NCBI GenBank assembly: GCA_051748565.1 | Contig: JBNJHN010000054.1 | Coordinates: 1 to 14,348, forward strand | Source of the DNA: SKPH01 sp051748565 | GTDB lineage: Bacteria; Bacillota; Dethiobacteria; DTU022 | DNA length: 14,348 nt | Reading direction: 5' to 3' | Shown: piece after piece, positions 6,705-14,140 of the stretch | Numbering within the stretch: position 1 is the stretch's first letter | Layout of the letters: every line of letters starts with the position of its first letter | Program-made: the position numbers and the translations under genes | The notes under the pieces: generated by a model | Databases searched by the model: none | The model's input: only the letters and a program-made list of their open reading frames with translations | Told to the model about the DNA's origin: nothing

Positions 6705-8159
6705 CTAACCTTGCTCCATGTGTTGTTCGATATAGTCGGCCGCCCTCTCCATCCTTTCCATCGTTCTTTTGCGTCCCAGGAGAGCCATTATTTCGAAAAG
6801 TGCCGGGCCTCCGGTTTTACCTGTCACAGCCAGGCGTACAGGTAGAATAAGCTGTCCAAATGATAAACCGAGCCTTTCGCTAAGCGACTGGAAAAGTGAT
6901 TCAGCGATCTCAGTATTAAAAGCTTCGAGCGATTTAACTTCTTCGGCCAGGATCCGTAACAATTCAGCGGTTCCCTCTTTTTTAAAAGCCTTCTTTACGC
7001 CTTTTTCATCATAGTCGAAGTGATCAAGGTAAAAAAAATCTGCTGCTTCGGCCAATTCTTTTAATGTTCGTGCCCTCTCCCTGACAGATTCTATTACTTG
7101 CCTGAAATAGTCGCATTCTTCTTCAGATAGCTCCCCTTCGAGCAACCCTCTCTCCCGAAAAAAGGGAACGGCGGTATCAGCAAGCTTATCAAGAGGGTAT
7201 TCGCGAATATAGTGCCCATTCATCCAGCCTAATTTATTGACATCATAAACTGCGGCAGTTTTAACTACTTTTTTAAGATTAAACAAGTTAATCATATCGT
7301 CTATGGAATATATTTCCTGTTCCCCTCCCGGTGACCATCCTAATAAGGCCAGGTAATTGACCAGTGCTTCCGGAAGATATCCTTCTTTTCGAAATTCCTC
7401 AACTGAAGTTGCTCCGTGGCGTTTGCTTAGTTTACTGCGGTCAGGGGCAAGAATCATCGGAACATGTGCAAAAACAGGCAGTTCATAACCAAGAGCTGAA
7501 GCACATAATAACTGACGGGGTGTGTTGGAAAGATGTTCTTCAGCGCGAATTACGTGGGTAATCTCCAACTGGAGATCGTCAACTATACTGGCAAAATTAT
7601 AGGTGGGTAATCCATTTGATTTCAAGATGATAAAATCATCAAGAGTGCTGTTATCAAAGCTGACCTTTCCCCTGATCATATCTTCAACTACAGTTGTTCC
7701 CTGGTCGGGGGTAAACAACCTTATAACAGCCTCCCTGCCTTCATCTTTCAGGGCTTTCTCGTCAGCTTCTGAGAGATTTCTGCAGGTTCCGGGATAAAGG
7801 AAAGTTTTATTATCTTTTCTGGCGGCATCTCTTTTCCCGGCTAATTCTTCGGTGCTGCAATAACAGCGATAAGCCTTTTTCCCATCTATAAGCCGACCCG
7901 CTTCCCGGTTATACTCCTCCAGTCTGGCGGACTGGTAATAAGGCCCTTCGTCCCAGTCGAGGCCCAACCAACGCATTGCGTTGATCAATTTATCAATATA
8001 GTCAGAATGAGATCTCTCAAGGTCTGTATCATCAATGCGTAAAACAAAGGTCCCTCCCGAAGCCCGTACAAAAAGATAATTAAAAAGAGCGGTGCGGGCA
8101 CCGCCAACATGAAGTTCTCCAGTCGGGCTGGGAGCAAATCTTACCCTCACATTTGACAA
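6705..8159 (-). CDS. gltX: Glutamyl-tRNA synthetase
   Basis: This 484-residue cytoplasmic class-I aminoacyl-tRNA synthetase charges tRNA-Glu and, in many Firmicutes, also misacylates tRNA-Gln for later amidation. The N-terminus RFAPSPTGELHVGGARTAL (7-25) contains the HIGH-type motif, and DRSKLSKRHG (240-249) is the KMSKS-type loop. C99 and C101 (YRCYCS) and C126 (PGTCRN) fit the zinc-binding insertion. The rest is the helical anticodon-binding region, and the length is normal. The start is TTG, with GAGGTG five bases upstream; no ATG fits as well. It begins 19 bp after the stop of the OadB-like gene without a terminator, so it is probably co-transcribed with the decarboxylase genes, an uncommon pairing. 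Whether it also acts on tRNA-Gln cannot be decided without knowing if gatCAB or glnS is in the genome. Confidence 0.97.
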   Translation of the reverse strand: MSNVRVRFAPSPTGELHVGGARTALFNYLFVRASGGTFVLRIDDTDLERSHSDYIDKLINAMRWLGLDWDEGPYYQSARLEEYNREAGRLIDGKKAYRCYCSTEELAGKRDAARKDNKTFLYPGTCRNLSEADEKALKDEGREAVIRLFTPDQGTTVVEDMIRGKVSFDNSTLDDFIILKSNGLPTYNFASIVDDLQLEITHVIRAEEHLSNTPRQLLCASALGYELPVFAHVPMILAPDRSKLSKRHGATSVEEFRKEGYLPEALVNYLALLGWSPGGEQEIYSIDDMINLFNLKKVVKTAAVYDVNKLGWMNGHYIREYPLDKLADTAVPFFRERGLLEGELSEEECDYFRQVIESVRERARTLKELAEAADFFYLDHFDYDEKGVKKAFKKEGTAELLRILAEEVKSLEAFNTEIAESLFQSLSERLGLSFGQLILPVRLAVTGKTGGPALFEIMALLGRKRTMERMERAADYIEQHMEQG

Positions 8160-8178
8160 AAGAACACCTCATCCCCGG

Positions 8179-9309
8179 TTAATTCAGAATTGAAAGCAAT
8201 ATGCCTGCCGCCACGGCAGAGCCAATTACACCGGCCACATTGGGACCCATGGCATGCATAAGCAGGTAATTATTCGGATTTTCTTTTTTACCAACCGCCT
8301 GTGAAACTCTCGCTGCCATCGGTACAGCCGATACGCCTGCAGAACCAATCAAGGGATTTATTTTACCTCCCGTAAGAAAATAGAGAAGTTTGCCCATCAA
8401 TACACCGGTTGCAGTCCCGAAAGCAAATGCGGCAAGTCCCAGCAAAATAATCTTAATTGTATCCGGAGTCAGAAAATAAGCGGCAGTCGCTTTGGCTCCG
8501 ACAGTTAACCCTAAGAAGATAACTACGATATTATTTAATTCATTTTGAGCCGCCTTGCTGAGACGTTCTGTTACTCCGGTTTCCCTGATCAGATTTCCGA
8601 ACATGAGCATCCCTAAAAGTGGTAAAGCCGCAGGCAATAATAGCCCGGTAAGAATAATTACTACTATTGGAAAGATTATTTTTTCACTTTTAGATACAGG
8701 CCGCAGCTGTTCCATAACAACCTGGCGTTCTTTTTTGCTTGTCAGTAAATACATGATCGGCGGCTGGATAATTGGAACCAGAGCCATGTAAGAATATGCT
8801 GCTATAGCAATAGAGCCCAACAGTTCCGGAGCAAGCTGCGTTGATACAAAAATTGCCGTGGGACCGTCCGCTCCCCCGATAATACCGATCGCTCCTGCCT
8901 GCTGAGCGGTGAAACCAAAATAAATGGAACCTAAAAAAGTTAAGAAAATACCGAATTGAGCTGCAGCACCCAATAGTATAGTAACCGGATTGGCAATCAG
9001 CGGACCGAAATCTGTCAGTGCACCGACACCGAGAAATATAAGAGGAGGATAAATACCAAGTTCCAACCCAAGGGATAAGTAATACAGTAAACCGCCGAGA
9101 TCCAAGCCCGTTTCAGGCTGCATAAGGCCCCCTAAAGGCAAATTAACCAGCAGCATACCGAAACTGATTGGCACTAAAAGCAGCGGTTCATATTTCTTGA
9201 CAATACCCAGGTAAAGAAGAATACAGGCAATAGTGATCATTATTAGATCATTTATCGTCAAATTATAAAAGCCTGTTCCCTGCAGGAATTCAGCCAGAAT
9301 ATCCAGCAT
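8179..9309 (-). CDS. Sodium-pumping decarboxylase beta subunit (OadB/GcdB/MmdB family)
   Basis: This 376-residue integral membrane protein is the subunit that decarboxylates carboxybiotin and couples this to sodium export. About ten hydrophobic segments cover most of its length. The family signatures are present: FGPLIANP (101-108), GGADGPTAIF (145-154) with D148 matching the aspartate implicated in sodium binding, AYSYMALVPIIQPP (171-184), and near the C-terminus SAGVSAVPMAARV. The length fits the family. The ATG start has AAGGGG about 10 bp upstream. It follows the biotin-carrier gene by 53 bp and precedes gltX. Whether the holoenzyme uses methylmalonyl-CoA, glutaconyl-CoA or oxaloacetate is set by the alpha subunit, which is not in the window, so I give no specific symbol. 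Confidence 0.95.
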   Translation of the reverse strand: MLDILAEFLQGTGFYNLTINDLIMITIACILLYLGIVKKYEPLLLVPISFGMLLVNLPLGGLMQPETGLDLGGLLYYLSLGLELGIYPPLIFLGVGALTDFGPLIANPVTILLGAAAQFGIFLTFLGSIYFGFTAQQAGAIGIIGGADGPTAIFVSTQLAPELLGSIAIAAYSYMALVPIIQPPIMYLLTSKKERQVVMEQLRPVSKSEKIIFPIVVIILTGLLLPAALPLLGMLMFGNLIRETGVTERLSKAAQNELNNIVVIFLGLTVGAKATAAYFLTPDTIKIILLGLAAFAFGTATGVLMGKLLYFLTGGKINPLIGSAGVSAVPMAARVSQAVGKKENPNNYLLMHAMGPNVAGVIGSAVAAGILLSILN

Positions 9310-9362
9310 TCAGTTTCAACCCCTTCCGCATCTTATCAATCTTAGAGTCTTAGCTGCTTAGT

Positions 9363-9782
9363 TTACGACATCACGATTAAGGGGTCTCCACTGTTAACAG
9401 TGTCACCTTTTTCAACCAGAACATCTGCAACAGTCCCTCCCTGGGAGGCGGTCAGTTCATTTTCCATTTTCATTGCTTCCAGTACAAGCAAAACATCACC
9501 TTCGCTGATAGTATCTCCGACCTTTACTTTAACTTCGAGAACTGAACCGGGCATGGGAGCTTTAACTTCAAAACCGCCTGCTGCTGCCGGTTTAGGTGTC
9601 TCTTTCGGCTGAGCTTCGGTGGAGGCAGTTTTCTCAGTTTTAATAGGACCTGGGGCAGCAGCTGAAGGTTTGGAAACTGTTTTTTGAACGTCTTTTACAG
9701 ACCCCTGACTGGTACTATGGCCCAATTCTTCAACCTGAACCGTATAAGCCTGGCCGTCGACAGTTACTTTAAATGTTTTCAA
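9363..9782 (-). CDS. Biotin carrier (biotinyl domain) subunit of sodium-pumping decarboxylase
   Basis: This 139-residue soluble protein carries carboxybiotin from the carboxyltransferase to the membrane beta subunit. Residues 1-20 form the short N-terminal strand region typical of MmdC/GcdC proteins. Residues 22-69 are a flexible Ala/Pro/Lys/Thr linker, and 70-139 are the biotinyl domain. The biotinylation motif is EAMKMENE, with K105 as the expected modified lysine, preceded by APMPGSV (75-81). The TTG start at 9780-9782 is supported by AGGAGG 10 bp upstream; it overlaps the end of the OadG-like gene by 14 bp, which suggests translational coupling. It is about the size of the MmdC biotin protein of methylmalonyl-CoA decarboxylase, but that specificity is inference. 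Confidence 0.95.
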   Translation of the reverse strand: MKTFKVTVDGQAYTVQVEELGHSTSQGSVKDVQKTVSKPSAAAPGPIKTEKTASTEAQPKETPKPAAAGGFEVKAPMPGSVLEVKVKVGDTISEGDVLLVLEAMKMENELTASQGGTVADVLVEKGDTVNSGDPLIVMS

Positions 9783-10170
9783 GTAATTTTTTCCTCCTAA
9801 TGTTTTCTAATTCCAATTTATTTTCAAGAAGTGACTTCCGGCCGGCAACCTGCCAGCTGCTGCCGGAACTATTTCCCGTGGGTTGTACGGCAATACTGAT
9901 AATCTTTCCCTGATGATGTGAGCTCTCAAGCTGAAGATAATTATATACTGCAGCAGTAATTACCGCTGCGGTGCGCTGATTGATACCTTTGCCAGAGTCA
10001 CTGCGGGAATCAGCCGGCGTAACCAAGGGCTTTCCGGCTGTTTTTTTATCGCCTGTTTTATAGAAAATACGGGTGAATACTAACATAATGCAGTAGAGGG
10101 CAAATAGTGTAAATAATACTACCGAAAAACCGATAACCATAACCTGAATCGCAAAATCAAATTCTTCCAT
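9769..10170 (-). CDS. OadG-family small membrane subunit of sodium-pumping decarboxylase
   Basis: This 133-residue protein has one N-terminal transmembrane helix (about 8-33), a polar linker (38-64), the short helix TAAVITAAVYNYL (67-79) seen in OadG/MmdD-type gamma or delta subunits, and a Ser/Gly-rich part with W106 before a charged C-terminal helix. Such subunits anchor and assemble the carboxyltransferase and biotin subunit on the membrane beta subunit. The family is poorly conserved, so the call depends partly on position: it overlaps the biotin-carrier gene by 14 bp and comes first of the three subunits. The ATG has AGAGGA closely upstream, with GGAGGG farther upstream. No alpha-subunit gene precedes it; the next gene upstream encodes a PHP phosphoesterase. 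Confidence 0.85.
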   Translation of the reverse strand: MEEFDFAIQVMVIGFSVVLFTLFALYCIMLVFTRIFYKTGDKKTAGKPLVTPADSRSDSGKGINQRTAAVITAAVYNYLQLESSHHQGKIISIAVQPTGNSSGSSWQVAGRKSLLENKLELENIRRKKLLENI

Positions 10171-10205
10171 TATCCTCTTTATCCCTCCGAAAATTCATAT
10201 AGTTG

Positions 10206-10234
10206 ATTCTATCACTTTATTCTGCTAATGAAAA
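10206..10234 (-). promoter_or_regulatory. Weak candidate promoter for the decarboxylase genes
   Basis: On the - strand TTTTCA (10234-10229, four of six) is followed after 17 bp by TAGAAT (10211-10206, five of six), 36 bp before the OadG-like ATG. It lies in the 74-bp gap after the PHP gene, where no terminator is visible, so read-through is also possible. Confidence 0.3.
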
Positions 10235-10244
10235 GGTCGCTTAC

Positions 10245-11069
10245 TTAATTCCGGATTAGATTTTTCATCCGGGCAAAATAGGTATACGAAATAGCAAGTT
10301 CAATTGGATAACCAGCTTTATTATTGCTGTCCCCATGGAAATCGGTACCCCCTGTGACAAGCAATCCATTTTTTCGAGCCAGGTCATGGTAATATCTGAC
10401 TAACGCTTTACTGTGGTCGGGATGAAAAACTTCAATTCCAGCCAACCCTTCAGTTATTAGTTCATTAACCAACTTTTTAGCTTTCTCCCCCGGATGGGCA
10501 ATGACAGAAATCGCTTCGACTTCTTTGAAGAGTTTCATAACCTCCCTTATGCTCATTGTCATGCGAGGAACATACGCAGGGCGGCCACGGCTTAAATATA
10601 AGGAAAAGGCTTCGGCCAGAGTTTGGACATATCCTTTATTTTGCAGCAGTCGTGCCAGGTGAAGCCTGCCTGGTGCTGCTTTCCCGGCAACGGCCAATAC
10701 ATCTTCAGTGTTTATTTTGAATCCCTGCTGCTTTAATTTATCGATAATTAAATTCATCCGCTTGTATCTTTCCAGCTGCATCCTTTCAAGGGCGGCCTTT
10801 AACTTAATCAAATCCCGTGGATAATATCCAAGCATGTGTATTTCATTATTGTTATCTGTTATGCTTATCTCCACACCTGGAATAAATTCTATACCGAATC
10901 TATCTGCTGCCTCTTTCCCTTCCGCAAAACCGTTTATGGTATCATGATCCGCTATACCGGCTGCAGCCAGGCCTGCATCTGCTGAAATTTTCATTAATTC
11001 TCCTGGGCTGAAAAGGCCGTCCGAAAAATTGCTGTGCATATGAAAATCTACTTTTCTCTGAGAATCCAT
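10245..11069 (-). CDS. PHP-domain phosphoesterase (TrpH/RNase AM-like)
   Basis: This 274-residue cytoplasmic metal-dependent phosphoesterase has a full set of PHP metal-ligand motifs: HMHSNFSDG (H10, H12, D17), DHDT (D41, H42), GVEIS (E67), HMLGYY (H78), IAHPG (H192) and GTDFHG (D243, H245). An inserted helical region lies at about 90-185. This is the arrangement of the TrpH/YciV group, whose characterised members act as a 5'-3' exonuclease on short RNA or as a nucleoside 3',5'-bisphosphate phosphatase. Substrate here is inferred. The start at 11067-11069 follows AAGAAGG by 7 bp. A longer frame reaching 11168 would translate through the spoVS terminator and starts without a ribosome binding site, so I reject it. 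The gene follows spoVS and precedes the decarboxylase genes. Confidence 0.9.
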   Translation of the reverse strand: MDSQRKVDFHMHSNFSDGLFSPGELMKISADAGLAAAGIADHDTINGFAEGKEAADRFGIEFIPGVEISITDNNNEIHMLGYYPRDLIKLKAALERMQLERYKRMNLIIDKLKQQGFKINTEDVLAVAGKAAPGRLHLARLLQNKGYVQTLAEAFSLYLSRGRPAYVPRMTMSIREVMKLFKEVEAISVIAHPGEKAKKLVNELITEGLAGIEVFHPDHSKALVRYYHDLARKNGLLVTGGTDFHGDSNNKAGYPIELAISYTYFARMKNLIRN

Positions 11070-11136
11070 GGAAAAACCTTCTTTTAATATTATATTAAAA
11101 TAAATCTGCAATACCTGTTTAATAAATGCAAAAAAA

Positions 11137-11165
11137 CACCCTCCACAAATTGTTAACAGAGGGTG
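11137..11165 (-). terminator. Intrinsic terminator after spoVS
   Basis: On the - strand CACCCTC (11165-11159) pairs with GAGGGTG (11143-11137), seven perfect pairs around a 15-base loop, immediately followed by TTTTTT. It sits 27 bp after the spoVS stop and should end the spoVS transcript, separating it at least partly from the PHP gene. Confidence 0.75.
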
Positions 11166-11192
11166 CAATATTATCCTTCATAAGTGAACTGC

Positions 11193-11453
11193 TCAACGTG
11201 GTTCAATAATCAATTTAATTGCGGTTCTTTCTTCCCCGTCAATTTCGATATCCGTAAAAGCTGGTATACAGATTAAGTCAATTCCACTCGGAGCTACAAA
11301 CCCCCTGGCAATAGCAACTGCTTTTACTGCTTGATTCAAGGCTCCCGCACCGATTGTCTGAATTTCTGCTCCCCCTCTTTCCCTGAGCACCCCGGCAAGG
11401 GCTCCGGCTACAGAATTAGGGTTAGATTTTGCTGAGACTTTTAATACTTCCAT
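11193..11453 (-). CDS. spoVS: Stage V sporulation protein S
   Basis: This 86-residue protein matches SpoVS in full length and in the blocks MEVLKVSAKSNPNSVAGALAG (1-21), the IGAGALNQAVKAVAIARG stretch (39-56) and a C-terminal IKLIIEPR. SpoVS is a small Alba-like fold protein needed for normal passage through sporulation, affecting septation and later coat and cortex stages in Bacillus; its biochemical activity is unsettled. It marks the organism or its recent ancestor as a spore former. AAGGAGG (11469-11463) gives a strong ribosome binding site for the ATG. An excellent sigma-H promoter lies upstream and a terminator lies downstream, so it can be a one-gene transcript switched on at the onset of sporulation as well as lying behind ymdB. 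Confidence 0.97.
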   Translation of the reverse strand: MEVLKVSAKSNPNSVAGALAGVLRERGGAEIQTIGAGALNQAVKAVAIARGFVAPSGIDLICIPAFTDIEIDGEERTAIKLIIEPR

Positions 11454-11485
11454 TGGTAGATGCCTCCTTAGCGGATTTATCTAAA

Positions 11486-11514
11486 ATATTCTGCTCCGGA
11501 TCTTAAATTCCTGC
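11486..11514 (-). promoter_or_regulatory. Sigma-H promoter of spoVS
   Basis: On the - strand GCAGGAATT (11514-11506) is followed after 11 bp by GCAGAATAT (11494-11486). This fits every position of the Bacillus sigma-H consensus RnAGGAwWW-(11-12)-RnnGAATww. It would start transcription about 25 bp ahead of the spoVS start codon, leaving AAGGAGG inside a short leader. Bacillus subtilis spoVS is known to be transcribed by sigma-H, so sequence and precedent agree. Confidence 0.8.
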
Positions 11515-11587
11515 CTGAATTATATGAATAATTTAATATATGCGATTTATTAATTTATCAATAATCAGACCCCCCTTTTTAAATATT

Positions 11588-12373
11588 CTATTCTGTTTTA
11601 TAAATTCTTTCGATCGACATAGTTCTGCCGCTGAGCTCATTTATTTCAATAATAACGGCATTAAAAACAATTTTACCTTCGGATATCGATAACTTATGCG
11701 GTAGTTGGGTAACAAACCTTGTCAGGGGTCCTTCTTTATCGACTCCCAGGATGGAATCATAAAGGCCAACCATACCCACATCAGATATGTAGGCAGTTCC
11801 TTTGGGAAGTAATCTTTGATCAGCAGTCTGAATATGAGTGTGTGTCCCAATAACAGCGCTGACCTGTCCATCTAAATACCAGCCGAGAGCCTGTTTCTCG
11901 GAGGTTGCTTCTGCATGAAAATCAATGATTACCAGGTCCACCTTGCTCTTCAGTAATAATAATTCCCTGTCGGCTGCACGAAATGGGCAGTCAACAGGTT
12001 TCATAAATACTCTGCCAATCAAGTTGATAACTGCCAGCCTGGTTTTTCCCTTTGTCCTTTCAATAATGACTGAACCTAAACCCGGGGTGGTTTCTACCGG
12101 ATAATTTGCCGGTCTAATCATTCTCGGCTCCCGATCTATAAAGTTAAATATATCCGGCCGATCCCAGATGTGATTTCCACCGGTAACAACATCGATTCCC
12201 ATACTTCTCAGTTCGCTATAAATTTTTTCAGTCATTCCAGCTCCACCGGCAGCATTTTCACCATTGGCAATTATAAAGTCAATACAATGCATTTTTTTCA
12301 AATCGGTAAGATTTTTGTGTAAATACTGTCTACCCGGCTTCCCGACTATATCTCCTATAAACAAAACGCGCAT
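11588..12373 (-). CDS. ymdB: YmdB-family metallophosphoesterase (2',3'-cyclic nucleotide phosphodiesterase)
   Basis: This 261-residue cytoplasmic enzyme is of the TIGR00282/YmdB family. Bacillus subtilis YmdB hydrolyses 2',3'-cyclic nucleotides and affects the choice between motility and biofilm. The dinuclear metal-site residues are in place: D8 (FIGDIVG), E39 and N40 (NGENAA), N67 and H68 (GGNHIWD), H153 (DFHAE), H178 and H180 (GTHTH). The length is close to the Bacillus protein (264). The ATG at 12373 has GGAG about 8 bp upstream. It follows rny by 143 bp, a gap holding a hairpin terminator that may reduce read-through, and precedes spoVS by 134 bp. The rny-ymdB-spoVS order is common in Firmicutes. 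Confidence 0.95.
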   Translation of the reverse strand: MRVLFIGDIVGKPGRQYLHKNLTDLKKMHCIDFIIANGENAAGGAGMTEKIYSELRSMGIDVVTGGNHIWDRPDIFNFIDREPRMIRPANYPVETTPGLGSVIIERTKGKTRLAVINLIGRVFMKPVDCPFRAADRELLLLKSKVDLVIIDFHAEATSEKQALGWYLDGQVSAVIGTHTHIQTADQRLLPKGTAYISDVGMVGLYDSILGVDKEGPLTRFVTQLPHKLSISEGKIVFNAVIIEINELSGRTMSIERIYKTE

Positions 12374-12457
12374 TTAGACAACTCCAATACTCGTGATATC
12401 TGCTTCTTTGAAACTTACTTTTCTGCTGCATAGTCATTTTTTCCTGCTCTACACAAA

Positions 12458-12484
12458 GAAAGCGCCTTTATAAAAGGCACTTTC
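12458..12484 (-). terminator. Hairpin terminator after rny
   Basis: As - strand RNA this region forms GAAAG-U-GCCUUU, loop UAU, AAAGGC-G-CUUUC: twelve continuous pairs including one U-G wobble. The next bases are UUUGUG, only a modest U-run. On the + strand the wobble becomes a C-A mismatch, so it functions better for rny. It may act as a partial terminator that lowers ymdB expression relative to rny. Confidence 0.6.
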
Positions 12485-12516
12485 CTGAAAGAATATCTAC
12501 TAAAACCGGGACAACC

Positions 12517-14052
12517 TTACTTGGCATAATCAACTGCTCTTGTTTCCCGAATCACTGTAACTTTTATCTGTCCGGGATATTCAAGTTCGCCTTCGATTTT
12601 TTTAACAATATCCCGGGCTACCTGAATCGAAGTATAGTCATCAATCCGATCTGGCTTTACCATAATCCTGATTTCCCGGCCGGCATGAATAGCATAGGAC
12701 TTTTCCACACCTTCAAACGAATCAGCGATATTCTCAAGTTTTTCAAGACGCTTTATGTAGGCTTCCAGGGTTTCTCTCCTTGCCCCGGGACGGACTGCCG
12801 ATATTGCATCGGCGGCCTGTATCAATACCGCTTCCATGGTATTAAATTCAATATCGCCATGATGGGCCTCAATTGCATTGACTATGGCTGGAGATTCCTT
12901 ATATTTTTTAGCCACTTCAGCACCGATCTGGACATGTGACCCTTCTGTTTCGTGATCAATCGCTTTTCCGATATCATGTAACAGACCTGCACGTTTGGCG
13001 AAAGTAACATCAAGGCCTAATTCTGCTGCCATGATACCGGCCAGATGGGCAACCTCAATTGAATGTTGCAAAACATTCTGTCCGTAACTGGTTCTGAAGC
13101 GCAGCTTACCGAGTAAAAAGACAATTTCGGGGTGCACTCCATGCACTCTGGATTCAAAAGTAGCACGTTCCCCTTCTTCTTTAATCTGAGCATCTACTTC
13201 TTTGCGTGTTTTTTCGACAATTTCTTCGATCCTGGCAGGATGGATGCGACCATCGCTCACCAACTTCTCCAGAGACAGGCGGGCAACTTCCCGTCTGATC
13301 GGATCAAATCCCGATATAATTACAGCTTCCGGAGTATCATCAATAATCAAATCAATACCTGTCAGTGTTTCAAGTGCACGAATGTTTCGGCCCTCACGAC
13401 CGATAATTCTGCCTTTCATTTCATCATTAGGCAGGGAAACAACGGATACAGTCGATTCTGATACATGATCTGCTGCATAGCGCTGAATAGCCAGAGTAAC
13501 AACCTCACGGGCTTTTTTCTCGCCTTCCGCTTTTGCCTGGTTCTCCATTTCTTTAACCATACTGATCATTTCATGGTTAATTTCATCCCTGACTCTTTGG
13601 AGGAGCAGTTCTTTTGCATCATCTGATGACATGCCCGACACCCTTTCCAGCTCAGCTAGCTGTTTCTGGTGCAGCTGCTCCAGTTCATCCCTAAAACTCT
13701 TATTCTCCTCTTCTTTTAACCTTAACTCTTCTTCTTTGCGTTCTACTATGTTAATTTTCCTGTCAAGGCTTTCCTCTTTCTGATCCAATCTACGCTCAAG
13801 ACGTTGCAGCTCTGCTCGTCTCTCTTTACTTTCCTTCTCCATTTCAGTTCTAAGTTTATGCGCTTCCTCTTTAGCTTCAAGCTGTTTTTCTCTTTTTAAA
13901 GCACTGGCTTCCTGAGATGCTTCTTCTACTATTTTTTTAGCCGCGGCTTCTGCTGAAGATATTTTTGCTTCAGCAATCATTTTACGAATAAAATACCCGC
14001 CTCCCAATCCGACGGCGAGAGCGGCTATAACCAAAAGTAAGCTTTCAAGCAT
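12517..14052 (-). CDS. rny: Ribonuclease Y
   Basis: This 511-residue membrane-anchored endoribonuclease starts bulk mRNA decay in Firmicutes and is the scaffold of a degradosome-like assembly. Domains in order are: an N-terminal transmembrane helix (about 2-21), a long charged coiled coil (25-180), a KH RNA-binding domain with GRIIGREGRNIR (214-225), and an HD domain with the H359-D360 pair (LHDIGKAIDHE) that holds catalytic metal, followed by the C-terminal region. The length fits the family (about 520). I chose ATG 14052 because GGAGG lies 8 bp upstream; the in-frame GTG at 14061 overlaps that same ribosome binding site and is unlikely. The gene has a strong promoter about 240 bp upstream and a long leader with inverted repeats. 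It leads into ymdB and spoVS. Confidence 0.97.
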   Translation of the reverse strand: MLESLLLVIAALAVGLGGGYFIRKMIAEAKISSAEAAAKKIVEEASQEASALKREKQLEAKEEAHKLRTEMEKESKERRAELQRLERRLDQKEESLDRKINIVERKEEELRLKEEENKSFRDELEQLHQKQLAELERVSGMSSDDAKELLLQRVRDEINHEMISMVKEMENQAKAEGEKKAREVVTLAIQRYAADHVSESTVSVVSLPNDEMKGRIIGREGRNIRALETLTGIDLIIDDTPEAVIISGFDPIRREVARLSLEKLVSDGRIHPARIEEIVEKTRKEVDAQIKEEGERATFESRVHGVHPEIVFLLGKLRFRTSYGQNVLQHSIEVAHLAGIMAAELGLDVTFAKRAGLLHDIGKAIDHETEGSHVQIGAEVAKKYKESPAIVNAIEAHHGDIEFNTMEAVLIQAADAISAVRPGARRETLEAYIKRLEKLENIADSFEGVEKSYAIHAGREIRIMVKPDRIDDYTSIQVARDIVKKIEGELEYPGQIKVTVIRETRAVDYAK

Positions 14053-14114
14053 ATTATTCACCTCCGTTTCTTAATGATAACTTCAATAATTAATATAATT
14101 CCACCAAAATAATA

Positions 14115-14139
14115 TAAGCTGTGTCCAGGACACAGCTTA
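14115..14139. promoter_or_regulatory. Perfect inverted repeat in the rny leader
   Basis: Two 12-base arms, TAAGCTGTGTCC (14115-14126) and GGACACAGCTTA (14128-14139), are exact complements around a single base. In RNA this gives a strong hairpin of about ten pairs with a small loop. In the rny direction it is followed by UAUUAUUUUGG, a U-rich but interrupted run. It ends 63 bases before the rny start codon. It may be an attenuator, a terminator of an upstream gene, or a stability or cleavage element for the rny transcript. Confidence 0.7.
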
Positions 14140-14140
14140 A

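Noticed and set aside
11089..11094. TATAAT-like -10 before the PHP gene
   Set aside because: The implied start would fall at the ribosome binding site, and there is no good -35 at 17 bp.
11070..11168. 33-residue N-terminal extension of the PHP protein
   Set aside because: It would translate through the spoVS terminator and has no ribosome binding site, while ATG 11069 has AAGAAGG and begins just before the HMH metal motif.
12418..12447. Sigma-H-like promoter before ymdB (GCAGGAAAA-12 bp-GCAGAAAAG on the - strand)
   Set aside because: The -35 part fits, but the -10 core reads GAAA instead of GAAT and one flanking position is also wrong, so it is likely chance.
13132..13468. Two overlapping + strand frames inside rny
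   Set aside because: They oppose the KH and HD-proximal region of rny and reflect its codon pattern; they have no independent ribosome binding site or family features.
14053..14061. GTG start for rny
   Set aside because: The GTG overlaps the GGAGG ribosome binding site that serves the ATG at 14052.
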